This document shows, one piece after another, positions 1 to 6,220 of a DNA stretch of 6,558 nt (position 1 is its first letter; every line of letters starts with the position of its first letter). The translations under genes and the position numbers were made by a program. A model generated the notes under the pieces. That model had not been told where the DNA came from and did not search any database. It saw only the letters and a program-made list of their open reading frames with translations. The DNA is from PBB1 sp043749095 (lineage in GTDB: Bacteria > Pseudomonadota > Gammaproteobacteria > Burkholderiales > Burkholderiaceae_C): the NCBI GenBank assembly GCA_043749095.1, contig JAYVEB010000032.1, positions 1 through 6,558 of the forward strand, read 5' to 3'.

Positions 1-938
1 GCCAGTTTCACGGTCTGCAGGATGCGCTCGCGACGCGCACCGTCCAGGCGTTGCAGCGCAGGCGTTTCCACATACACAGCGTGCCAGGTCACCGCGAGCT
101 GCTGGGCCAGCCGGGCGGTGCTGCGCACCACATGCTCGGCCCCTTCGTGCGGGCCGATGCCGCACAGCAGCGCGCCTTCGGTCTGCCAGACTTGCGTGAT
201 GCGGCGGTCGCTGCGCCAGGCCTGCACATCATCTTCCACGCGGTCGGCGGTGCGGCGCAACGCCAGCTCGCGCAGCGCCATCAGGTTGCCCTTGCGGAAG
301 AAATTCTTCGCGGCTCGCTCTGCCTGCGCCGGCAGGTACACCTTGCCGGCGGCCAGCCGCTCGATCAGCTCGTCGGCCGGTGTGTCGACCAGCACCACTT
401 CCGCGGCCGAATCGAAGAAGGTGTCGGGCAGCGTCTCGTGTACCGCAATGCCAGTTATGCCACCGACCACGTCGTTCAGGCTCTCGAGGTGCTGCACGTT
501 CAGCGTGCTGTAGACATCGATGCCGGCGGCCAGCAGCTCTTCCACGTCCTGCCAGCGCTTCGGGTGGCGCGAGCCGGACACATTGGAATGCGCCAGCTCG
601 TCGACCAGCAGCAGGCTGGGCTGGCGCGCCAGCGCGCCGTCGAGGTCGAACTCGGACAGGTGCTTGCCGCGGTATGTGATCTGCGCCGCAGGCAGCACCG
701 GCAGGCCGTCCAGCAGCGCGGCGGTGTGGCTGCGGCCATGGGTCTCGACCACGCCCGCGACCACGTCGATGCCGTTGACTTTGAGCTGATGTGCCGCCTC
801 CAGCATCGCGCAGGTCTTGCCCACGCCGGCCGACGAGCCGAAGTAGATGCGCAGCTTGCCACGTCCTTCGCGCTGCTGGGCAGCGTGCAACTGCGCGAGC
901 AGGGCGTCAGGGTCGGGGCGCTGCGGTTCGTTCGTCAC
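1..938 (-). CDS. kdpD: KdpD osmosensitive K+ sensor histidine kinase, N-terminal part (runs off the left edge)
   Basis: Membrane sensor kinase that, with the response regulator KdpE, switches on the kdp operon at low K+. Only the first 312 residues are in the window. The reading frame opens after a stop at 951-953, and GTG at 938 is the only start before the conserved domain. The protein begins MTNEPQRPDPDALL, very like the E. coli N-terminus as I remember it, which supports this start. The cytoplasmic KdpD domain spans about residues 27-240: an atypical Walker A, GSSAGVGKT (34-42), a Walker B-like LLLVDELAHSN (109-119), then SGSRHPKRWQDVEELL (121-136), NVQHLESLNDVV (147-158) and FFRKGNLMALRELALRRTADRV (213-234). 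A universal-stress-protein-like domain starts near residue 255 and is cut by the window edge. The four membrane spans and the histidine kinase core lie outside. It follows kdpC after 49 bp, with no clear Shine-Dalgarno sequence. Identity is very secure. Confidence 0.96.
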   Translation of the reverse strand, partial: MTNEPQRPDPDALLAQLHAAQQREGRGKLRIYFGSSAGVGKTCAMLEAAHQLKVNGIDVVAGVVETHGRSHTAALLDGLPVLPAAQITYRGKHLSEFDLDGALARQPSLLLVDELAHSNVSGSRHPKRWQDVEELLAAGIDVYSTLNVQHLESLNDVVGGITGIAVHETLPDTFFDSAAEVVLVDTPADELIERLAAGKVYLPAQAERAAKNFFRKGNLMALRELALRRTADRVEDDVQAWRSDRRITQVWQTEGALLCGIGPHEGAEHVVRSTARLAQQLAVTWHAVYVETPALQRLDGARRERILQTVKL

Positions 939-987
939 GCGATGATGGTGTCACAGCGGCCCGGGCGGCGCGCTCCGATGCCGGCGC

Positions 988-1563
988 TCAAGAGCGGAGG
1001 TCGTTCAGTGCGAGGTTGAGCTGCAGCACATTCACGCGCGGCTCGCCGAGCAGGCCGAACAGCCGCCCTTCGGCGTGCTGAGCGATCAGTTGCTGCACCG
1101 CTTGCAACGGCAGATGCCGCGCCTTCGCGACCCGTGCTGCCTGGAACTGCGCGCCAGCCACGCTGATGTGCGGGTCGAGGCCACTGCCTGAAGCCGTGAC
1201 CAGATCCACCGGGACCGGGGCGGTGTTGCCGGGGTCGGCGGCGCGCAGTGCCTCGATGCGTCCCTTGACGGCGTCGGTGAGCGCCGGGTTCAGAGGGCCC
1301 AGGTTCGAGCCGCTGGAATTTCTGGCGTTGTAGGGCATCGGGCTGGTGGCCGACGGGCGACCCCACAGGTACTTCGGGTCGCTGAAGTTCTGTCCGATCA
1401 GCGATGAGCCGACGGGCTGGCCGTTCTTCACGAGCAGGCTGCCTGCAGCCTGCTGGGGGAAGACGGCCTGGCCGATGCCGGTGACGACCAGCGGGTAGGC
1501 GATGCCGGTGAGCACGGTCAGTACGGCGAAGCAGACGATGGCCGGACGAACGATGGCGTTCAT
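988..1563 (-). CDS. kdpC: KdpC, accessory subunit of the KdpFABC K+-transporting ATPase
   Basis: Single-span inner-membrane subunit of KdpFABC with a large periplasmic domain; it is needed for assembly and is thought to help the pump's high affinity. The protein has 191 residues, about the usual length. One membrane segment lies at about residues 8-30. Family motifs follow: GSSLIGQNF (52-60), KYLWGRPSATS (64-74), YNARNSSGSNLGP (78-90), VPVDLVTASGSGLDPHIS (117-134) and the C-terminal LGEPRVNVLQLNLAL (172-186). I chose ATG at 1563 because AAGGA at 1570-1574 sits 6 bp before it and the protein then starts MNAIVRPAI, as KdpC proteins do. A TTG at 1581 would add six residues inside kdpB and is not needed. 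The gene starts 10 bp after the kdpB stop, and its ribosome-binding site touches that stop, so it is probably co-translated with kdpB. Confidence 0.97.
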   Translation of the reverse strand: MNAIVRPAIVCFAVLTVLTGIAYPLVVTGIGQAVFPQQAAGSLLVKNGQPVGSSLIGQNFSDPKYLWGRPSATSPMPYNARNSSGSNLGPLNPALTDAVKGRIEALRAADPGNTAPVPVDLVTASGSGLDPHISVAGAQFQAARVAKARHLPLQAVQQLIAQHAEGRLFGLLGEPRVNVLQLNLALNDLRS

Positions 1564-1573
1564 GACGATTCCT

Positions 1574-3658
1574 TCAGACAAGGTGCAGGGTGGACAGCAG
1601 CAGGTCGATGACCTTGATGCCGATGAAGGGCACGATCAGGCCGCCCAGGCCGTAGATCAGCACGTTGCGGCGCAGCAGCGCGGCCGCACCAATGGCGCGG
1701 TAGGCCACGCCCTTCAGCGCCAGCGGGATCAGGAACACGATGACGATCGCGTTGAAGATCACCGCCGACAGGATGGCCGACGACGGGCTGGCCAGGCCCA
1801 TCACGTTCAGCGCGGCCAGCTGCGGGTAGGTGGTGACGAACATCGCCGGGATGATCGCGAAGTACTTCGACACGTCGTTGGCGATCGAGAAGGTGGTCAG
1901 CGAGCCGCGCGTCATCAGCAGCTGCTTGCCGGTCTCGACGATCTCGAGCAGCTTGGTGGGGTTGCTGTCCAGGTCGACCATGTTGCCGGCCTCTTTCGCG
2001 GCCTGGGTGCCGGTGTTCATCGCGACCGCCACGTCGGCCTGCGCCAGCGCGGGCGCGTCGTTGGTGCCGTCGCCGGTCATCGCCACCAGCCGGCCCTCGG
2101 CCTGGTAGTCGCGGATCATCTTCAGCTTGGCTTCGGGCGTGGCCTCGGCGAGGAAATCGTCGACACCGGCTTCGGCCGCGATGGCCGCGGCGGTGAGGCG
2201 GTTGTCGCCGGTGATCATCACCGTCTTGATGCCCATGCGGCGCAGTTCGGCAAAACGCTCCTTGATGCCGCCCTTGACGATGTCCTTGAGCTCCACGACG
2301 CCGAGTACCCGGGTTCCGTCGGCCACGACCAGCGGCGTGCTGCCTCGGCGCGCCACATCGTCGGCGGCGGTTTGCACATCGGGGGGGAAAACGCCACCCA
2401 GCGCCTCGACATGCTTGCGGATCGCCTGGCCAGCTCCTTTGCGCAGCTGCCGCACGCTGCCGCCGTCGCCTTCGATGTCGACGCCGCTCATCCGCGTCTG
2501 CGCGGTGAATGGCACAAAGGTGGTTTTCTGCGCCGTCAGGTCGCGCTCGCGCAGGTTGAACTTCTGCTTGGCCAACACCGTGATGCTGCGGCCTTCGGGC
2601 GTCTCGTCGGCCATCGACGCGAACTGCGCTGCGTCGGCCAGGGCCTGATCGGTCACACCCTTGGCGGAAATGAAGGCCGAGGCCTGCCGGTTTCCCAGCG
2701 TGATGGTGCCGGTCTTGTCGAGCAGCAGTACGTCGACGTCGCCAGCAGCTTCGACCGCGCGGCCTGAGGTGGCAATGACGTTGGCCGCCATCATCCGGCT
2801 CATGCCGGCCACGCCGATGGCCGACAGCAGCGCGCCGATGGTCGTCGGGATCAGGCACACCAGCAGTGCGATCAGCGCGGTGATGGTCACCGGGGTGCCC
2901 GCTTTCGCTGCCTCCACACTGAAGATCGAATACGGCAGCAGCGTCACCGTGACCACCAGGAACACGATCGTCAACGCGACCAGCAGGATCGTCAGCGCGA
3001 TCTCGTTGGGCGTCTTCTGCCGCCTGGCGCCTTCGACCATCGCGATCATGCGGTCGAGGAAGGACTCGCCGGGGTTCACGCTGATGCGCACCACCAGCCA
3101 GTCTGACAGCACGCGGGTGCCGCCGGTCACTGACGAGAAATCCCCGCCGGATTCGCGGATCACCGGCGCCGATTCGCCGGTGATGGCGCTCTCGTCGACC
3201 GAAGCCACGCCTTCGATGACCTCGCCGTCGAGCGGGATCACGTCGCCCGCCTCGACCAGCACCACCGCGCCCTTGCGCAGCTCGTCAGCCTCCTGCGGGT
3301 GCCAGGAGGAGCCGTGGCGAGGTTGCTCCAGCTTCTTCGCGATGGTCTTCTTTTTCATGCCTCGCAGCGATGAGGCCTGCGCCTTGCTGCGGCCCTCGGC
3401 CATCGCTTCGGCGAAGTTGGCGAACAGCACGGTGAACCACAACCACACCGTGATCGCCAGGATGAACGACTGCGGCGCTTCGCCGTTTCCGCCGAGCGCC
3501 TGCACCCACAGGATGGTGGTGAGGATGCTGCCGGCGTAGACGACGAACATCACCGGGTTGCGCCATTGCACGCGCGGGTCGAGCTTGCCGAACGCCGAGG
3601 CGATGGCGGGCTTGATGAGTGCAGGGTCCCTCAAGGAAAACGTGGCGGAATGGTTCAT
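1574..3658 (-). CDS. kdpB: KdpB, P-type ATPase catalytic subunit of the K+ importer
   Basis: ATP-hydrolysing subunit of KdpFABC, in the inner membrane, which passes K+ received from KdpA into the cytoplasm. It has 694 residues against about 682 in E. coli. All P-type signatures are present: the actuator loop TGES (160-163), the phosphorylation site DKTGT (Asp314), FTAQTRMSG in the nucleotide domain (384-392), KGA (407-409), TGDN (483-486) and the hinge GDGTNDAP (529-536). Membrane segments include CLIPTTIGALLSAIG in M4 (268-282) and SIANDVSKYF in M5 (591-600), whose Asp595 and Lys598 match the charged pair needed for transport in E. coli. The glutamate of TGES is intact, and its serine is the position phosphorylated for inhibition in E. 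coli KdpB. ATG at 3658 overlaps the kdpA stop as ATGA, and GGAG lies 6 bp upstream; a longer frame to 3877 would run through kdpA and is rejected. Confidence 0.98.
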   Translation of the reverse strand: MNHSATFSLRDPALIKPAIASAFGKLDPRVQWRNPVMFVVYAGSILTTILWVQALGGNGEAPQSFILAITVWLWFTVLFANFAEAMAEGRSKAQASSLRGMKKKTIAKKLEQPRHGSSWHPQEADELRKGAVVLVEAGDVIPLDGEVIEGVASVDESAITGESAPVIRESGGDFSSVTGGTRVLSDWLVVRISVNPGESFLDRMIAMVEGARRQKTPNEIALTILLVALTIVFLVVTVTLLPYSIFSVEAAKAGTPVTITALIALLVCLIPTTIGALLSAIGVAGMSRMMAANVIATSGRAVEAAGDVDVLLLDKTGTITLGNRQASAFISAKGVTDQALADAAQFASMADETPEGRSITVLAKQKFNLRERDLTAQKTTFVPFTAQTRMSGVDIEGDGGSVRQLRKGAGQAIRKHVEALGGVFPPDVQTAADDVARRGSTPLVVADGTRVLGVVELKDIVKGGIKERFAELRRMGIKTVMITGDNRLTAAAIAAEAGVDDFLAEATPEAKLKMIRDYQAEGRLVAMTGDGTNDAPALAQADVAVAMNTGTQAAKEAGNMVDLDSNPTKLLEIVETGKQLLMTRGSLTTFSIANDVSKYFAIIPAMFVTTYPQLAALNVMGLASPSSAILSAVIFNAIVIVFLIPLALKGVAYRAIGAAALLRRNVLIYGLGGLIVPFIGIKVIDLLLSTLHLV

Positions 3659-5463
3659 GGCTTGCTCCACAGCATCAGGTGCTCGACGACGGGCCCCAGG
3701 GCCAGCGCCGGCACGTAGTTCAGCAGGCCGACCAGCACCACGGTGCCAATCAGCAGCGTGACGAACAGCGGCCCGTGCGTGGGCAGCGTGCCGGCGGTGA
3801 CCGCCATGCGCTTCTTGGCCGCCAGCGAACCCGCGATGGCGAGCACCGGCACGATGACGCCGAAGCGGCCGAACCACATCGCGATGGCCAGCAGCGTGTT
3901 GTAGAAGGGCGTGTTGGCCGACAGCCCTGCGAAAGCGCTGCCGTTGTTGTTGGCCGCCGAGGTGAAGGCGTAGAGGATCTCGGAGAAGCCGTGCGCCCCG
4001 GGGCTAGCGATGCCGGCCTGGCCTGCGTCGGCCAGCACCGCGATGGCGGCACCCGCGAGCACCAGCACCGGGGTCACAAGGATGGCGATGGACGTCATCT
4101 TCATCTCGTAGGTCTCGATCTTCTTGCCCAGGTACTCGGGCGTGCGGCCGATCATCAGCCCGGCGATGAAGACCGCCAGGATGGCGAAAATCAGCATGCC
4201 GTACAGCCCCGAGCCGACGCCGCCGAACACCACTTCGCCCAACTGCATCAGCACCAGCGGCACCGCGCCGCCCAGCGGGGTGAACGAATCGTGCATCGCG
4301 TTGACGGCGCCGCACGAGGCCGCGGTGGTGATGGCGGCGAACAGCCCGGTGGCCGCGATGCCGAAGCGCGTTTCCTTGCCTTCCATGTTGCCGCAGGATT
4401 GCGTGGCGCTCACGGTCTGGTCAGCGCCCAGCGAGGTCAGCAGCGGGTTGCCCTGCTGTTCCTGCGCGGTGACGACGACCACCGAGACGACGAAGATCAA
4501 GGTCATTGCCGCGAGCACCGCCCAGCCTTGTCGCGCATCGCCGACCATGCGACCGAACATGAACACCAGCGCGGTCGGGATCAGGAAGATGGTCAGCATC
4601 TGGAAGAAGTTGGTCAGCGCCGTCGGGTTCTCGTACGGATGTGCCGAGTTGGCATTGAAGAAGCCACCGCCGTTGGTGCCGAGAATCTTGATCGCTTCCT
4701 GCGAAGCCACCGGGCCCATCGCCAGCGTCTGTCTGCCGGTCTTCAGGTCCTCCATCACCGGCGCGCCCTTGGCGTCCATCAATGGCTGGCCATCGGCCCC
4801 GTTCTTGGTCTGCTGGTAGCTGCTGACCTCGAGCGTCGTCACGCCCTTGTAGGGCGAGAAGTTCTGGATCACGCCCTGCCTGACCAGGAACACCGCGAAC
4901 ACCAGCGACAGCGGCAGCAGCACATAGGCCGTCACACGGGTCACATCGACCCAGAAATTACCGATGGAAGCCGACGAGCGCGCCACGAAGCCGCGGATCA
5001 GCGCGATCACGACCACGATGCCTGTGGCGGCCGACAGGAAGTTCTGCACCGCCAGAGCCAGCATCTGTGTCAGGTAGCTCATCGTCGCTTCGCCGGCGTA
5101 GCCCTGCCAGTTGGTGTTGGTGACAAAAGCGATCGCGGTGTTGAACGACGAATCGGCACTGACGGCCGCCATGCCGGCGGGATTGAGCGGCAACATCCCC
5201 TGGAATCGCTGCAAGGCATAGACCGCCAGCACCCCCAGGAAATTGAAAACCACCAGGGCGATCGCGTAGTGCCGCCACCCCATTCCGGCCGACGGGTCGA
5301 TGCTGGCCAGCCGGTAGAGGGCTCGCTCAGCACCCCCGAAGGGCGCCATCCACCGTGGAAAGCGCCCGTCGGCGACTGCCACCAGCCAGCGGCCCAGCGG
5401 CCAGGCCAGCAACATCAGCACAGCGAGGTAGGCGGCCAGCAGAGCCCAGGCGTTGGTGTTCAT
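3655..5463 (-). CDS. kdpA: KdpA, K+-binding channel-like subunit of the KdpFABC ATPase
   Basis: Polytopic inner-membrane subunit that selects K+ from the periplasm; it belongs to the superfamily of K+ transporters built from four pore repeats. All four filter regions are visible: FVTNTNWQGY (113-122), LGTNGGGFFNAN (261-272), SCGAVNAMHDS (383-393) and NNNGSAFAG (505-513). The protein has 602 residues, longer than the roughly 557 of E. coli. Much of the extra length lies between the PY at 204-205 and LAMGPVASQEAIK (247-259), in a loop just before the second filter. ATG at 5463 overlaps the kdpF stop by one base (TGATG). GGAGG at 5471-5475 lies 7 bp before it, which fixes the start. The stop overlaps the kdpB ATG as ATGA. 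Function is secure; the extra loop is the only unusual part. Confidence 0.98.
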   Translation of the reverse strand: MNTNAWALLAAYLAVLMLLAWPLGRWLVAVADGRFPRWMAPFGGAERALYRLASIDPSAGMGWRHYAIALVVFNFLGVLAVYALQRFQGMLPLNPAGMAAVSADSSFNTAIAFVTNTNWQGYAGEATMSYLTQMLALAVQNFLSAATGIVVVIALIRGFVARSSASIGNFWVDVTRVTAYVLLPLSLVFAVFLVRQGVIQNFSPYKGVTTLEVSSYQQTKNGADGQPLMDAKGAPVMEDLKTGRQTLAMGPVASQEAIKILGTNGGGFFNANSAHPYENPTALTNFFQMLTIFLIPTALVFMFGRMVGDARQGWAVLAAMTLIFVVSVVVVTAQEQQGNPLLTSLGADQTVSATQSCGNMEGKETRFGIAATGLFAAITTAASCGAVNAMHDSFTPLGGAVPLVLMQLGEVVFGGVGSGLYGMLIFAILAVFIAGLMIGRTPEYLGKKIETYEMKMTSIAILVTPVLVLAGAAIAVLADAGQAGIASPGAHGFSEILYAFTSAANNNGSAFAGLSANTPFYNTLLAIAMWFGRFGVIVPVLAIAGSLAAKKRMAVTAGTLPTHGPLFVTLLIGTVVLVGLLNYVPALALGPVVEHLMLWSKP

Positions 5464-5552
5464 CAGAACGCCTCCGCCCGCAGCAGCGCGTAGACCAGAT
5501 AGGCGAGCAGGCCGAGCGAGGCCGAGGCCGCGAGCGCATAGAGCCAGCTCAT
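5463..5552 (-). CDS. kdpF: KdpF, small membrane subunit of the KdpFABC complex
   Basis: A 29-residue peptide with one membrane helix (about residues 3-23) that ends with the family hallmark LAYLVYALLRAEAF (residues 16-29). KdpF stabilises the KdpABC complex in the inner membrane. Position and C-terminal motif make the call safe despite the small size. The ATG at 5552 overlaps the stop of an upstream 30-codon ORF (ATGA), and the TGA shares one base with the kdpA ATG. A G-rich run, GGGGGTG, 5 bp before the start is only a weak Shine-Dalgarno match, so translation may depend partly on coupling to the ORF upstream. The same frame stays open to 5696, but that extension has no family resemblance and covers the other small ORF. 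Confidence 0.92.
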   Translation of the reverse strand: MSWLYALAASASLGLLAYLVYALLRAEAF

Positions 5553-5641
5553 TTGCGCACCCCCAGGGCGTCGCAGCCGACCACCATGCCGACGATGGCT
5601 GCGCACATCAGTGCGGCGACAAGCAGAAACAGGACGTCCAT
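5549..5641 (-). CDS. Small membrane peptide encoded just upstream of kdpF (30 residues, unnamed)
   Basis: I do not recognise a named family. The ORF encodes 30 residues starting MDVLFLLVAALMCAAIVG and ending GCDALGVRK. One hydrophobic stretch (3-22) could cross the membrane once. It is followed by Cys23, Asp24 and a basic tail, so the C-terminus would be cytoplasmic by the positive-inside rule; a second cysteine lies within the helix (13). ATG at 5641 follows GAGGTG, a fair if closely spaced ribosome-binding site, and TGA overlaps the kdpF ATG as ATGA. It is thus the first ORF of the kdp transcript. Possible roles are an extra KdpF-like subunit or a leader ORF that couples translation into kdpF. 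The overlap, membrane helix and ribosome-binding site support a real gene; its function is unknown. Confidence 0.6.
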   Translation of the reverse strand: MDVLFLLVAALMCAAIVGMVVGCDALGVRK

Positions 5642-5649
5642 GGCACCTC
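5642..5649 (-). promoter_or_regulatory. Ribosome-binding site of the 30-codon ORF
   Basis: On the minus strand GAGGTG lies two bases before the ATG at 5641. It is the best Shine-Dalgarno match in the kdp leader and is better than the one in front of kdpF, which favours translation entering the operon at the small ORF. The spacing is on the short side. Confidence 0.5.
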
Positions 5650-5701
5650 GGGAATGGGATTTCGATACCCAAGGAGCGTAGGCAGCCGCGCGTCAAAGCG
5701 G

Positions 5702-5742
5702 TGTAGAGATGAGCCGAGGCCGCATCAAGATCGCATCAAGAT
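5702..5742 (-). promoter_or_regulatory. Putative kdp promoter
   Basis: The kdp operon must start between the hairpin near 5790 and the small ORF at 5641. On the minus strand the tandem repeat at 5721-5742 is followed, after 13 bp, by TCTACA (5702-5707), a weak match to the -10 hexamer. No -35 box is seen; the nearer repeat would lie over that position. This layout is usual for promoters that depend on an OmpR/PhoB-type activator such as KdpE. It would give a leader of roughly 55 bases before the small ORF. The -10 choice is tentative. Confidence 0.35.
5721..5742 (-). promoter_or_regulatory. Tandem 11-bp direct repeat, candidate KdpE operator
   Basis: The minus strand reads ATCTTGATGCG twice in a row, without mismatch or spacer (plus strand CGCATCAAGAT at 5721-5731 and 5732-5742). 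An 11-bp period places both copies on the same face of the helix, as OmpR/PhoB-family regulators bind head-to-tail as dimers. KdpE is in this family and controls kdp, and this is the only such repeat I found in the kdp leader. What is seen is the perfect repeat and its place; that KdpE binds it is inference. Confidence 0.65.
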
Positions 5743-5787
5743 GGGCCGGTGTGTGTGGCCTCAGCTCGCTGGCAGCCTTGGCCAGAA

Positions 5788-5804
5788 CCGAGCCAGTGGC
5801 TCGG
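5788..5804 (-). terminator. Hairpin after the HPF/RaiA gene, possible terminator
   Basis: A perfect 7-bp inverted repeat, CCGAGCC and GGCTCGG with a 3-base loop, starts 16 bp after the stop of the HPF/RaiA-family gene. The stem is GC-rich, as in an intrinsic terminator, but the minus-strand run that follows is only TTCT, so termination may be partial. It would separate that gene from the kdp promoter about 45 bp further on. It could instead be an mRNA 3'-end stabiliser. Confidence 0.4.
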
Positions 5805-5820
5805 ATTCAAACAGGACGAA

Positions 5821-6195
5821 TCAGCCCAGGGTGTCGTCCGCCCCGTTGGCTTCAGCGCCTTTGCCCGGACGGGCATGGCGGTGTTCCTCGTGCTTGTCGA
5901 CCACGGTGGTGATCGCGCGCTTGAGTTTGGCGACCGCACCGTGGATCGCCTGGTGCGCGGTGTCGGCGTGATCCTTCACCACCACCGGGTCCATGCCGAC
6001 CAGTCTGGCTTCCAGCGTGCACTGAATGTCATCGGGCGTGGTCTTGAGATGGCTGTTCGCATCGGCAATGTGCGCCTCGACACGGGTGACCTGCCCTGTA
6101 AAGCGGCTCAACGCTTCCTTGACCACGGCCTCGAGGTGCGCTGCCATCTGATGGCGCCCGTCGACGTGGGGATCGGTGTTCAACAAGACTTGCAT
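5821..6195 (-). CDS. HPF/RaiA-family ribosome-associated protein (short form)
   Basis: A 124-residue protein that resembles the short ribosome hibernation/translation-inhibitor family, which binds the small ribosomal subunit in stress or stationary phase. The start MQVLLNTDPHV is like many proteobacterial members. A helix (about 14-31) is followed by the strand TRVEAHIADANSH (37-49), then CTLEARLVG (59-67) and a long helix, DHADTAHQAIHGAVAKLKRAI (75-95). The order strand-helix-strand-strand-strand-helix fits the family fold. The C-terminal domain of long HPF is absent. Instead there is a polar tail, KHEEHRHARPGKG (101-113), ending DDTLG. GAGGAG lies 6 bp before the ATG at 6195, a strong ribosome-binding site. 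The gene begins 25 bp after the 68-residue ORF and is probably co-transcribed with it. Whether it really inactivates ribosomes is not shown by sequence. Confidence 0.85.
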   Translation of the reverse strand: MQVLLNTDPHVDGRHQMAAHLEAVVKEALSRFTGQVTRVEAHIADANSHLKTTPDDIQCTLEARLVGMDPVVVKDHADTAHQAIHGAVAKLKRAITTVVDKHEEHRHARPGKGAEANGADDTLG

Positions 6196-6220
6196 GGCGT
6201 GCTCCTCGGTGGGGATGGTG

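Noticed and set aside
51..1019. 322-codon open frame on the plus strand opposite kdpD
   Set aside because: It is antisense to the well-matched KdpD N-terminal domain, with a biased composition and no recognisable motif.
988..1581. Longer kdpC starting at TTG 1581
   Set aside because: It would overlap the kdpB end and add six unconserved residues. ATG 1563 has a well-spaced AAGGA and gives a typical KdpC N-terminus.
1502..2767. 421-codon open frame on the plus strand opposite kdpB, and another at 2661-3539
   Set aside because: Both lie antisense to kdpB, which carries every P-type ATPase motif. Their compositions are low-complexity (H/R/Q/V or S/A/T) and show no domain.
1560..2858. 432-codon minus-strand frame inside kdpB
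   Set aside because: It is a shifted frame of kdpB, rich in R, H and G; the kdpB frame itself is intact over its whole length.
3619..5493. 624-codon open frame on the plus strand opposite kdpA
   Set aside because: It is antisense to a fully conserved kdpA. The product is rich in H, R, Q and G without motifs, as is usual for shadow frames in GC-rich DNA.
5463..5696. 77-residue extended version of KdpF
   Set aside because: The extra 48 residues are arginine-rich and unlike KdpF. They lie over the 30-codon ORF in another frame, while the 29-residue form matches the family.
5688..5698. TTGACG on the minus strand as a -35 box for kdp
   Set aside because: No -10-like hexamer lies 16-18 bp downstream; the nearest AT-rich piece, TATCGA, is about 23 bp away.
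5769..5785. CTGGC/GCCAG inverted repeat near the hairpin
   Set aside because: It has only 5 bp with a 7-base loop, which is expected by chance in GC-rich DNA.
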